Shown here: positions 24,583-33,011 of the stretch, piece by piece | Layout of the letters: the number at the start of each line of letters is the position of its first letter | Position numbering within the stretch: position 1 is the stretch's first letter | Assembly (NCBI GenBank): GCA_965248175.1 | Contig: OZ252093.1 | Coordinates: forward strand, 186,001-250,000 | DNA: 64,000 bases | Direction: 5' to 3' | Origin: VXPQ01 sp965248175 | Lineage (GTDB): Bacteria; Bacteroidota; Rhodothermia; Rhodothermales; VXPQ01 | Position numbers and translations under genes: made by a program | Notes under the pieces: generated by a model | Databases searched by the model: none | Seen by the model: the letters and a program-made list of their open reading frames with translations, nothing else | Told to the model about the DNA's origin: nothing

Positions 24583-25725
24583 ATGACTACACGCTCCGTG
24601 ACCATTCGTCCCGTCCGCTCCCGGAGCGACCTCAAGGCATTCATTGATTTCCCGTACCGCCTGTACCGCAACTATCCTGCCTGGGTAGCCCCTCTCCGAC
24701 AGGATATTCGCCACGCGCTGCACCCGAAGAAAAATGCTTTCTTCGAGCACGGCGCCATCTATCCGTTTATTGCCCGCGACGCCTCCGGAACCGTTACAGG
24801 ACGTATTGCCGCCATCGTAAACGGCATGCATCTCAAGACCTACGGGGATAACCTGGGCTATTTCGGGTTCTTCGAAACGATCGAGGATTATGCAGTAGCG
24901 GAGGCGCTCCTCGACACCGCTTCCGCTCGCCTCCGGGAAGAGGGCCTGACGGGCGTACGCGGACCCACGAATCCCTCCATCAACGATACCTGCGGCCTGC
25001 TGGTGGATGGGTTCGATAAGGAGCCGGGGATTCTCATGTCGTATAACCCCCCGTACTACGAGTCCTTTCTTGAACGGTACGGCTTCGAGCGCGCGATGAC
25101 CATGTGGGCATATTATATCCACAGTAAGTACGTGAAGACCGCCAAACTCGAACGCGGTGTCGAGATCGTAAAAAAGCGCAACCCGGGTGTTACGCTACGC
25201 ACACTGGACATGAAGCGATTCGACGAAGAAGTGCAGACCATCCTTGACATCTACAACGACGCCTGGGAAAACAACTGGGGGCATGTTCCGATGACGGAGG
25301 GGGAATTTGCCCAGCTCGCCCGGCAGATGAAGCAGATCGTCGATCCGAACATCATCTATTTTGTTGAAGACAACGGAGTACCCGTGGGGTTTTCGGTATC
25401 GTTGCCCAACATCAACCAGTTGCTCCGGCATGTGCGCAACGGGCGGCTGTTTCCGTTCGGCGTGTTCCAGTTGCTGATCCGGGAAAAGTTCGGCGGAATC
25501 ACGGAAATCCGTACACCCATCCTCGGCGTCCGAAAAAAATATCACGGACGCGGTCTGGATGCTATCCTGAACCTTGCGATGATCCGCGACGCCACGCGGT
25601 GCGGCTACGACGCGGGCGAGCTGAGCTGGGTCCTCGACTCCAATGCGCGCCAGCGGAATGCGCTCGTTTCTTTCGGCGGCATAATCGACAAGGAATATGC
25701 GATGATGGAAAAGACCCTGACGTAG
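24583..25725 (+). CDS. GNAT-superfamily acyltransferase, YghO/bacterial ceramide synthase-like
   Basis: The 380-residue protein has the two-part layout of the YghO/bCerS-like GNAT family. The N-terminal half has FPYRLYRNYPAWVAPLRQDI, FFEHGAIYPFIARDASGTVT and GYFGFFETIEDYAVAEALLD; the C-terminal acyltransferase half has WENNWGHVPMTEGEFAQLAR, FVEDNGVPVGFSVSLPNINQ and GVRKKYHGRGLDAILNLAM. That last motif is the CoA-pyrophosphate-binding loop (R/Q-x-x-G-x-G/A). Members next to bacterial SPT genes N-acylate the long-chain base to give (dihydro)ceramide. Here it follows spt by 42 bases on the same strand, so ceramide synthase is the likeliest role; substrate is inference. Confidence 0.72.
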   Translation: MTTRSVTIRPVRSRSDLKAFIDFPYRLYRNYPAWVAPLRQDIRHALHPKKNAFFEHGAIYPFIARDASGTVTGRIAAIVNGMHLKTYGDNLGYFGFFETIEDYAVAEALLDTASARLREEGLTGVRGPTNPSINDTCGLLVDGFDKEPGILMSYNPPYYESFLERYGFERAMTMWAYYIHSKYVKTAKLERGVEIVKKRNPGVTLRTLDMKRFDEEVQTILDIYNDAWENNWGHVPMTEGEFAQLARQMKQIVDPNIIYFVEDNGVPVGFSVSLPNINQLLRHVRNGRLFPFGVFQLLIREKFGGITEIRTPILGVRKKYHGRGLDAILNLAMIRDATRCGYDAGELSWVLDSNARQRNALVSFGGIIDKEYAMMEKTLT

Positions 25726-25793
25726 GGCGGTGTAGCGGTTGCTCTATGGACCGGGTGGTATTCCCCGGTTGTCTTCATTGGGGGTAGCAAGAC

Positions 25794-26183
25794 ATGTCCA
25801 AAGCCAAAATCGGAACGTTCGACGACTTCCTCCAGATCACGAAAGAGCCCCTGCGTCCCATTGTGAAAGCGCTGCGGGATCTCGTTTTCGAGATTGACCC
25901 CAACACCTGTGAAGTGGTCCGCCTTGGCGACCGCGCCGCGACCTATGGCGTGGGACCAAGAAAGATGATCGACGGCTATGCCTATATTCTGCCTTACGGA
26001 CGGTGGGTTAACCTCGGCTTCTATCAGGGTGTCGATCTGGCGGACCCGGAGGCCTTGCTCGAGGGAACTGGCGCCAGGTTGCGCCATGTGAAGATGCGTT
26101 CCCTGGAGGATGTGCACCATTCGGCAGTTCGAGGGCTTATCGAAAATGCTCTCGCCCAGCGCAAGAAAACGCTCGGACGCTGA
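25794..26183 (+). CDS. DUF1801 (YdhG-like) domain protein
   Basis: The 129-residue single-domain protein shows the DUF1801 pattern: ITKEPLRPIVKALRDLVFEI, a central strand CEVVRLGDRAATYGVG, YAYILPYGRWVNLGFYQGVD, LEGTGARLRHVKMRSLEDVH and a final helix SAVRGLIENALAQRK. The fold is related to iron-binding YdhG proteins; biochemical function is unknown. No signal peptide. It lies 68 bases after the acyltransferase and is probably independent. Confidence 0.72.
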   Translation: MSKAKIGTFDDFLQITKEPLRPIVKALRDLVFEIDPNTCEVVRLGDRAATYGVGPRKMIDGYAYILPYGRWVNLGFYQGVDLADPEALLEGTGARLRHVKMRSLEDVHHSAVRGLIENALAQRKKTLGR

Positions 26184-26406
26184 TTTCTCACCCCACACGT
26201 GCAGAGTGCGAAGGCCAAGGCCTCCGGCGCATCTATCGACTCCTGCACGCAAGCAGGACAATGGCTATATAATGCCGCTTTGGCGCCTTGGGAGATAATA
26301 TTACATTTCTTGCCAATTGTGGCCTTTTGGGGATTTCATCTTACAGTGGCAGGTGCTATTATTAAATGATTGGTTTCGTTGAAACCCGGATCCTAAGCGT
26401 ATACAT

Positions 26407-26946
26407 GTGGAGATGCACATGCCCAGAGAACGATCTATATGGCGAAGGTTTGCGGCCCTGACTGCAGTGGTCATACTTGGGGGGTGGTGCCCGGAAGTGC
26501 TGGGTCAGGTGCAACCATTGCAAGGCGCACCCCTGGCAGTGCTGGAGCAAAGGCACGTAGAACAGGAACTGGTGCCGTACCGCCCGGCGATGGCCCAGGA
26601 TAGCCCGCTTCCCGTATCGTCCGTCTTTGCGGAGGCCACAACGACAGAAATAGAGATACTATACGAGAAAGACGAACAGCGGGCGGAGTTTAACTACCGC
26701 GGTCGGGTTATGGTAATCACGGGCACGGTGTACAGGGTAGAGGGCGATTATATCAAATTCATCAGCTACGATGGAGTCCGGTACGATGCAGTCCATGGAA
26801 AGGGCGTAAAGTGCTACTTTTTCGAGCGTCAGAGGCCGCTTGTGAATAACCTCAAAAGGGGGGACAGGATCGCTATGGAGGGCTCTGTCCTGGGGTATGG
26901 CCCTCTCCGGAGACACGTCGAGATAGACCCCTGCACCATACTGTGA
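26407..26946 (+). CDS. Secreted OB-fold (tRNA_anti-like) protein
   Basis: The 179-residue protein has a signal-like N-terminus (FAALTAVVILGGWCPEVLGQ, giving a GQ cleavage-like end). A C-terminal domain carries EKDEQRAEFNYRGRVMVITG, TVYRVEGDYIKF, KCYFFERQRPLVNNLKRGDR and the ending YGPLRRHVEIDPCTIL. This is the OB-fold 'tRNA_anti-like' pattern found in many small bacterial secreted proteins, in which the name reflects fold rather than tRNA binding. The ATG at 26407 or 26419 are both possible. A strong hairpin terminator lies about 215 bases after the stop. Role unknown. Confidence 0.65.
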   Translation: MEMHMPRERSIWRRFAALTAVVILGGWCPEVLGQVQPLQGAPLAVLEQRHVEQELVPYRPAMAQDSPLPVSSVFAEATTTEIEILYEKDEQRAEFNYRGRVMVITGTVYRVEGDYIKFISYDGVRYDAVHGKGVKCYFFERQRPLVNNLKRGDRIAMEGSVLGYGPLRRHVEIDPCTIL

Positions 26947-27160
26947 TCGGTCTATCTGTCCGGCGCTTTCGTATATAAGCTCCTATAATTACCCCGAAAA
27001 GAGCCGTAATTGGCAAAAAACAGAGCATAATCTCCAATTATATCCAATTATCATGCATAAAATGACGAAAATGGCCAATAAATGCTCATTTGGGGACAAA
27101 AATAGCATAAAATGAACGAAAACAGGGCTTAAATGCACCAAAACAGGCGGAAATAAAACA

Positions 27161-27192
27161 AAAACGCCGGTTGTAATAACAACCGGCGTTTT
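27161..27192. terminator. Bidirectional rho-independent terminator
   Basis: A perfect 14-bp hairpin (AAAACGCCGGTTGT and its complement around an AATA loop) has A and T runs on its flanks, so it would terminate transcription from either side. It lies downstream of the OB-fold gene. Confidence 0.85.
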
Positions 27193-27889
27193 CCCTGCCT
27201 GGATGTGGGGGAAACCCACGTATATACATGTTCACTGATATTCCTATCCGCGACTGGCCTCCCGCGATTCCGACGCATCGCCGAAGCGATATTCCAGAAC
27301 CGGGATTCGGGAGACCTGACTCCCGCGTCGCCGCACGCTGACCGAAGCCAGTGTCGGCGCCGACGTGGTGACGCATGCCCGACTACCGGTTTCCCGGTCG
27401 CTGGACAGCTGAACCGCATGGGCAGACGGTTCAAGCGCCACAGGCCTTCTGGTTACCCATGCTTCCTGTATCCACACACTCTCCACAGCCAACTGTCCCC
27501 AGCTTCCTTCACCGCGCTTACACACTCCACGTCAGCATTTCTGCCGCCGCTTCATCGGGTGCTTGCGCTCCGGAAAACCGGCTTTGTCAACCGCTTCATC
27601 AAGCTATGCATACCCCGCACCGAAGTGAGGGGGACGGACGCGTGGGCGCCTCATGCAGCCAGAGTACTCAGTCGCTTCAAGGAACGGTGCCCTAAGGCAC
27701 TGAATTCAGTATAAGCGCCCTTCTCGGCTACGTCAAGACCCCGCCAAAATTTTATTTCACAAGTTATTAACAAAGTGCACACCTCTTGAAAAAGGGTGTG
27801 GATAAAGGCCGCCGCGAACAAACATACGTTGCGCCAGGGCGGTTTTCCCTCGCTGCGTACACCCTCCCCTGTAGTCGGCGCCCGGTTCT

Positions 27890-27928
27890 CCTGAAAACGA
27901 AAAGCCCGGCCTGACATGCAGGCCGGGC
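27890..27928 (-). terminator. Rho-independent terminator for leftward transcription
   Basis: Read leftward, a 10-bp GC stem (GCCCGGCCTG, loop CATGT, CAGGCCGGGC at 27928-27904) is followed by TTTTCGTTTTC. It is oriented to end transcripts coming from the rhomboid-purQ side. Confidence 0.75.
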
Positions 27929-28274
27929 CCCCCGGTGCCCACTAATACGCGACTGATACCTCGCAATCCGGTATACAGGAGGAAAAACCGGACGGAACGA
28001 GGCCTCCAGCGCATGAGGTGAGAACAAGATAAGACATAGCAATGAATAACGCAAACAATAACGGATATTTTTTCAAATCCGGCGAGAATAGTCCCCTATA
28101 AGGTCTATGTAATAACGGATGTAACCCGAAGTACCCAAGCCGTAAGGCAACACATGGGGTCGCGTATTTTCAGGGAACGAGCCGGGGAACGACCGTGAAC
28201 ATGCAGGCAGCGCGCCGGGCGTTTGCGTTGCGTGAAAATCAGGCTGGATGACAAAGCAGCGGACAGGAGCGATC

Positions 28275-28907
28275 CTACCCCCCGATCATTCCCAACTGCT
28301 GCAGAAATACTCCCACGGCCCGCGGCTCCAGCAAAATCGTGAGCATTAGCCCGCCTAAAGCCCCGCCAAGATGCGCCTCGTGCGCAATACCGCCTCCTGC
28401 ACCGCCATGCGAACGCCGCATCGCATACATCGAGACGACGACATACCCCACAGCAAAGAGCGCTGCGGGAATGCCTATCGGTACAAAGAAAATATAGATG
28501 GGCTGGAGCGGCGCAAACAGACAGTAGCCGAACAGAACGCCGCTGATCGCACCGGAAGCCCCTACCGCCGCATACGTGACGGAATGCCTGTGCAGCACCA
28601 GCGAAAGCCCGTGCGCCGCCAGTTCGGACCCGAAGTACAGTACCAGAAAAGAACCCGGCCCCAGCACATACTCCATCGGTCGGCCGAAGAAGTACAGCGT
28701 AATCATATTGAACAGCAGATGCGCCCCGCTCACATGCACGAACCCTGCCGTGATCAGCCGGGCGTACTGCCGATGGCGCAGCACCAGATACGGCCTGAAC
28801 GCCAGGCGATCCATGAGCGAGCGATCAAAGAATAGCGTATAGCCGCTCGTCAGCAGGATGACGACAAGCAGAAACAGCGTAACCGGCGAATCGGAAAAAG
28901 CGGACAT
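28275..28907 (-). CDS. Rhomboid-family intramembrane serine protease
   Basis: The 210-residue membrane protein has six predicted spans and the rhomboid catalytic pair: Ser in AAVGASGAISGVLFGY (span 4) and His in IAHEAHLGGALGGLML (span 6). The GFVHVSGAHLLFNMITLYFF loop carries the conserved HxxxN element. It cleaves transmembrane substrates within the bilayer; substrates are unknown here. The ATG at 28907 is chosen because the first span starts just inside it and purQ ends five bases upstream, so the two are co-transcribed. Confidence 0.9.
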   Translation of the reverse strand: MSAFSDSPVTLFLLVVILLTSGYTLFFDRSLMDRLAFRPYLVLRHRQYARLITAGFVHVSGAHLLFNMITLYFFGRPMEYVLGPGSFLVLYFGSELAAHGLSLVLHRHSVTYAAVGASGAISGVLFGYCLFAPLQPIYIFFVPIGIPAALFAVGYVVVSMYAMRRSHGGAGGGIAHEAHLGGALGGLMLTILLEPRAVGVFLQQLGMIGG

Positions 28908-28912
28908 GCGTG

Positions 28913-29620
28913 CTACGCCGGCGCCGCCGCAATGTGGTCCATGATGGATTCGAACAGATACCTCCCGTCGGCGCTCCCAAGAACCCCTTCCGCACAGCGG
29001 TCGGGATGCGGCATCATGCCCAGCACGTTGCGCCCCTCGTTCACGATACCTGCAATGTGGCGGGCCGACCCGTTCGGGTTCGCCTCCGGCGCAAGCTGCC
29101 CCGCTTCGTCGCAATACCGGAACACGATCCGCCCCTCGCCTACAAGCCGGTCCAGTACCTCGTCCGAGGCAAAATAATTTCCCTCGCCATGTGAAATCGG
29201 AATACGGACAACCTGCCCCTCCTCCAGGCGAGTCGTGTACGGCGTACGGGCATTTTCGACCAGCAAGTGAACCTGCTTGCATACGAAACGAAGCGAAGCG
29301 TTTCGCATCAGGACACCCGGCAGCAAGCCCATCTCGCAGAGCATCTGGAATCCGTTGCAAATGCCGAACACCAGCCCGCCGTTTGCAGCGAACCGCACCA
29401 CATCTTGCATGACCGGCGAAAATCGGGCAATGGCCCCGGAGCGCAGGTAATCCCCGTACGAAAAGCCGCCGGGCAGAATGACCACATCCACACCGCCGAC
29501 GCTGCTTTCCTTGTGCCAGATGAAGCGAACATCTTGTCCGAATACATGCTTCGCGGCATGATAGGCATCATGATCGCAATTGGACCCCGGAAAGACGATA
29601 ACGCCGAATCGAACGGGCAT
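28913..29620 (-). CDS. purQ: Phosphoribosylformylglycinamidine synthase subunit PurQ
   Basis: The 235-residue class I glutamine amidotransferase supplies ammonia for FGAM synthesis in purine biosynthesis. FGVIVFPGSNCDHDAYHA is the N-terminus, ILPGGFSYGDYLRSGAIAR precedes the nucleophile Cys in VFGICNGFQMLCEMGLLPG, and the catalytic His/Glu are in LGMMPHPDRCAEGVLGS. Length matches the small PurQ of the three-subunit (PurLQS) system, so purL and purS should be elsewhere in the genome. The ATG at 29620 immediately precedes the first strand; the open frame upstream of it has no similarity. Confidence 0.95.
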   Translation of the reverse strand: MPVRFGVIVFPGSNCDHDAYHAAKHVFGQDVRFIWHKESSVGGVDVVILPGGFSYGDYLRSGAIARFSPVMQDVVRFAANGGLVFGICNGFQMLCEMGLLPGVLMRNASLRFVCKQVHLLVENARTPYTTRLEEGQVVRIPISHGEGNYFASDEVLDRLVGEGRIVFRYCDEAGQLAPEANPNGSARHIAGIVNEGRNVLGMMPHPDRCAEGVLGSADGRYLFESIMDHIAAAPA

Positions 29621-29843
29621 GGAGTGTGCAGAAAAGATTTTACGAAAAATGGACCATCCGCAGGGCGCGAGCGCCACGGCAAATCGCACCAGGGAACGAA
29701 TATCCGGCAAGGCGTTCGAATATCTGCCGAATACGGGCGCAGGAAAACATCCGTGCCGAACGGGAATGCCGTGCAGGGCTACAATATACTAAAGCCCGCG
29801 CGCCGCACGCAGCGCCTTCCACGCAAACCAGCAAGAACCGCAT

Positions 29844-30815
29844 ATGAATTATCGTCGTTTCGGACGCCTCGACTGGAAAATCAGCGACATTGGATACGGG
29901 ATGTGGGGCATGGGAGAATGGTCAGATTCCGATGATGCACAATCCCTGAACTCCATGAGCCGGGCTGTTGAACTGGGATGCAACTTCTTTGACACGGCGC
30001 TGGCCTACGGAGAAGGGCACAGCGAGCAATTGCTGGCCAGACTGGTAGCTATGCACCCGGATAAGACCCTGTACGCTGCTTCCAAGGCGCCGCCGAAGAA
30101 TCGCCAGTGGCCCAGCCGGCGGGGATACACGCTTGACGAGGTGTTCCCGCCCGACTATGTGAAGGAGTCCATCGAGAAAAGCCTCGAAAATACCGGGCTC
30201 GCCCATATCGACCTCATGCAACTGCATGTATGGGAAGACGACTGGCTCAACGACGACCGGTGGATCGGCACGCTGGAGGACCTTCGGCGGCAGGGCCTCA
30301 TCCGGGGGATAGGTATCAGCCTGAACCGGTGGGAACCCTGGAACGGGGTGAAAGCCGTCCGGAGTGGCCTGGTAGATGCCGTGCAAGTCATCTACAATAT
30401 CTTCGATCAGGCGCCCGAAGACGAATTGTTCGCGGCCTGTATGAAAATGGATGTCGCCGTCATTGCCCGTGTCCCGTTCGACGAGGGCGGATTGACGGGA
30501 AACCTCACCAAAGACACCACCTGGCCGGAAGATGATTGGCGCACCATCTATTTTGGCCCGGAGAATCTGGCCCGGACCGTCGAGCGCGCCGACGCGCTGA
30601 AAACAATGTTGCCCGAAGGCATGAACCTGCCGGAAATGGCGTTGCGGTTCATCCTCTCGCACGACGCCGTATCGACCATTATCCCCGGCATGAGAAAGCT
30701 CCGTCACGTCGAGGCCAATATCGCCGCCAGCGACAAGGGCGCACTGGACGCCGATCTCCTTGACACGCTCCAGTCGCACCGCTGGGATCGGGAGCCCACA
30801 GACTGGTCAAATTAA
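29844..30815 (+). CDS. Aldo/keto reductase
   Basis: The 323-residue TIM-barrel oxidoreductase has the AKR tetrad: Asp in NFFDTALAYGEGHSEQLLA with the Tyr four to five residues later, Lys in TLYAASKAPPKN and His in IDLMQLHVWEDDW. The NADP-binding C-terminal part has LPEMALRFILSHDAVSTIIPG, typical of AKR11/AKR12-like bacterial enzymes. Substrate unknown; such enzymes usually reduce sugar aldehydes or ketones. It ends 19 bases before the DUF58 gene that opens the Bat operon, in the place where moxR usually sits. Confidence 0.9.
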   Translation: MNYRRFGRLDWKISDIGYGMWGMGEWSDSDDAQSLNSMSRAVELGCNFFDTALAYGEGHSEQLLARLVAMHPDKTLYAASKAPPKNRQWPSRRGYTLDEVFPPDYVKESIEKSLENTGLAHIDLMQLHVWEDDWLNDDRWIGTLEDLRRQGLIRGIGISLNRWEPWNGVKAVRSGLVDAVQVIYNIFDQAPEDELFAACMKMDVAVIARVPFDEGGLTGNLTKDTTWPEDDWRTIYFGPENLARTVERADALKTMLPEGMNLPEMALRFILSHDAVSTIIPGMRKLRHVEANIAASDKGALDADLLDTLQSHRWDREPTDWSN

Positions 30816-30834
30816 CGTCTGCCATGTACGCCGC

Positions 30835-31713
30835 ATGATTCCGCGGGAACTGTTCAGGAAAATTCGGCGGATCGAAATCCGCACGAAAGGGCTCGTCAAT
30901 AATTTCTTTGGGGGCGAATACCACTCGGCCTTCAAGGGCCTGGGTATCGAATTCTCGGAGGTGCGCCCGTACCAGGTGGGGGACGACATCCGCTCGATCG
31001 ACTGGAACGTCTCTGCGCGAACCGGAGAGACCTATGTGAAGGTGTTCGAGGAGGAACGCGAGCAAACGCTCATGCTCGTGGTGGACGTATCCGGGTCGGG
31101 GGATTTTGGATCGCGGGCGCAGTTCAAACGAGAGGGAGCGGCAGAAATCTGTGCGATCGTCGGGTTCAGCGCCATTTCCAACAACGACAAGGTGGGGCTC
31201 CTGCTGACCTCGGACCAGGTCGAACTCTTCGTGCCCCCGAAGAAGGGGCGCCGGCATGTGCTGCGCTTGCTCCGGGATCTGTTTGCCCACGAACCGGAAT
31301 CCAGGAAAACGGACCTTGCAGCCGCCCTGAATTATCTACCCCGCATGCTTAATCGCCGCTCCATCGTGCTCGTCATCAGCGATTTTATGGACGAGGGGTT
31401 CGAGAAGGCGTTGCGGGTTGTGGCCCGGCGTCACGATACCATCGGCGTGCGGCTCGAGGATCCTCGCGAACACACATTGCCGCGCATGGGACTGGTCGAG
31501 CTGACCGATGCGGAAACCGGCGAAACGGTCGTCGTGGACACGAACGACCGGCGGACGCGGGAAGCATTCGCCGCCTCCACCGAGGCGCGCCGGGCGCAGC
31601 TCGACGACCTGTTCCGGCGCATCGGTATGGATCATGTGACCATCCGCATGGACGAAGGGTATGTGGAACCCCTGATCCGGTTCTTCCGCCACCGAAACAG
31701 GAAAAGGGCATGA
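30835..31713 (+). CDS. DUF58 protein, first gene of the Bat operon
   Basis: The 292-residue protein starts IPRELFRKIRRIEIRTKGLV and contains the DUF58 signature GLGIEFSEVRPYQVGDDIRS followed by IDWNVSARTGETYVKVFEEE. A vWA-like fold follows with a MIDAS-like LMLVVDVSGSGDFGS; the third MIDAS position is altered from Ser to Gly-Asp, as is common in this family. DUF58 proteins work with MoxR AAA ATPases as chaperones. No moxR lies directly upstream. The ATG at 30835 is in a sensible position after the aldo/keto reductase stop. Its stop overlaps the next start (ATGATG). Confidence 0.9.
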   Translation: MIPRELFRKIRRIEIRTKGLVNNFFGGEYHSAFKGLGIEFSEVRPYQVGDDIRSIDWNVSARTGETYVKVFEEEREQTLMLVVDVSGSGDFGSRAQFKREGAAEICAIVGFSAISNNDKVGLLLTSDQVELFVPPKKGRRHVLRLLRDLFAHEPESRKTDLAAALNYLPRMLNRRSIVLVISDFMDEGFEKALRVVARRHDTIGVRLEDPREHTLPRMGLVELTDAETGETVVVDTNDRRTREAFAASTEARRAQLDDLFRRIGMDHVTIRMDEGYVEPLIRFFRHRNRKRA

Positions 31714-32864
31714 TGCGGCGCATATCGGGAGCAGTTTCCCCGGCGTGGGCTGCGTTTTTTTCCCTTCGAACGGGCACAGCCGCAGTACAAGTGGCAGGCA
31801 TGTGCTTACTCTGGGTGATTTTTGTCCGGATAACCTGGCCGGCCGCCGGGCAAGATGCTCCTCCCGAGGACACAAAACGGGAAGTACAACTGCATGTCCT
31901 GACAGACAGCGTAGCGATCGGCGAGCGATTCTTCCTTGCGGTAACCGCCCGGCACGACACGAGCGAGACCGCCTCTTTCCCCCTCCCGGACAATGGAGAA
32001 GCGCTCGCTTTCGGGGATGTGGAGGCACTGGACGCAGCAATGCATGAACGCCTGCTCCCGGACGGCATGCGAGTAGACAGCTCGGTCTACCTGGTAACCA
32101 CGTTTGCGCTCGACACCGCCCGCGTCGCCCCGATACCGGTCGCGTTTACGGCAGGCGGCGATGTGCTGGTCCTCCGCACCGATTCGACATGGATTCCCGT
32201 CCGTTCCCTTGTACCGGAAGATGCAGAGGACATCCGGGACCTTGCGCCGCTCGTAGCGTTTCCGCGCTCCGTATGGTGGATAGTGGCGGGCATTGCCCTG
32301 TTGCTGCTGCTGGCGGCAGGCATCGCCTGGTGGATTCGCTGGCGCCGAAACCGGGATGACGAGAACGAAACGGAGATCATCCCCCCGATCCCTCCCGACC
32401 GGGAAGCCTATGATCGGCTGGACGCCCTCGAAAAAACAGACCTGTCGGATCGACGGAACGTGCCAATTTTCTATGACGAATTATCGGGACTCCTGAGAAC
32501 GTACGTCGCCCGCCGCTTGCATGTGCAGGCGCTGGAAATGACGACCGGCGAAACGGTCGCCCAACTCCGGGAACAGAATATGCCCGACAACCAGACGATC
32601 AGCCGGTTTCGGAATGTGCTTGCAGCCTGCGATTACGTGAAATTTGCCGATGCCCGCCCTCCCGCAAGGCAGGGTGCAGACCTGATCGGTACGTCCCGTA
32701 GTATTATTGAAACGATGGAAATGCAGGCGTGCGCAGTGGAGGAAGCAGCGGCGGCGGAAACGGCGGAAATAAATGATACGTCCTCCGGACTGCCGGAACG
32801 ACCGGCGCAACCGGATGCTCCGAAAACGGACACGCCGGATACCGATCAGAGCGACACGCCCTGA
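31710..32864 (+). CDS. Bat-operon membrane protein (DUF4381-like position)
   Basis: The 384-residue protein has an N-terminal signal/anchor (VAGMCLLWVIFVRITWPAAG), a periplasmic beta-rich domain (REVQLHVLTDSVAIGERFFL, STYLVTTFALDTAR-like VYLVTTFALDTARVAPIPVA), one strong span (VWWIVAGIALLLLLAAGIAW, about residue 187-206) and a cytoplasmic helical domain with NVPIFYDELSGLLRTYVARR and NVLAACDYVKFADARPP. The gene sits between DUF58 and batA as in other Bacteroidota Bat operons. I cannot give it a biochemical role. The acidic, Pro/Thr-rich tail is low-complexity. Confidence 0.72.
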   Translation: MMRRISGAVSPAWAAFFSLRTGTAAVQVAGMCLLWVIFVRITWPAAGQDAPPEDTKREVQLHVLTDSVAIGERFFLAVTARHDTSETASFPLPDNGEALAFGDVEALDAAMHERLLPDGMRVDSSVYLVTTFALDTARVAPIPVAFTAGGDVLVLRTDSTWIPVRSLVPEDAEDIRDLAPLVAFPRSVWWIVAGIALLLLLAAGIAWWIRWRRNRDDENETEIIPPIPPDREAYDRLDALEKTDLSDRRNVPIFYDELSGLLRTYVARRLHVQALEMTTGETVAQLREQNMPDNQTISRFRNVLAACDYVKFADARPPARQGADLIGTSRSIIETMEMQACAVEEAAAAETAEINDTSSGLPERPAQPDAPKTDTPDTDQSDTP

Positions 32865-33011
32865 CTATAACGATCGTATACCTTTCACCCCGTATTTACC
32901 TAATACATCGCACCTGCGACATGGCCGCACCGATCGCAACAAATTACCGGAAACAAGGTACAGGAACGGCCTGCAACAGCGATCCGCGTTTCACGGTTTC
33001 CCCAGGATGAT

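Larger units (their letters stand above)
26950..28274. other. Long gene-free region; weak candidate replication origin
   Basis: No convincing protein gene lies in these 1.3 kb. The left part (about 26970-27160) is strikingly AT-rich for this chromosome. Beyond the terminator at 27161-27192 there are GC-rich palindromes such as GTCGGCGCCGAC (about 27353-27364). Three DnaA-box-like sites are present: TGTGGATAA at 27797-27805 (a perfect box on the minus strand), GTATCCACA at 27468-27476 (one mismatch) and CTCTCCACA at 27479-27487 (two mismatches). The AT-rich AAAATTTTATTTCACAAGTTATTAAC at about 27746-27771 (read as two blocks) adjoins the perfect box. The parAB operon is 5-6 kb away. I call it an origin candidate only; no dnaA gene is in view. 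Confidence 0.3.

Noticed and set aside
27205..27714. Several open frames and possible tRNA-like folds in the gene-free region
   Set aside because: No protein motifs and no GGTTCGAATC-type T-arm or CCA-compatible acceptor stem could be found; the frames have no plausible starts.
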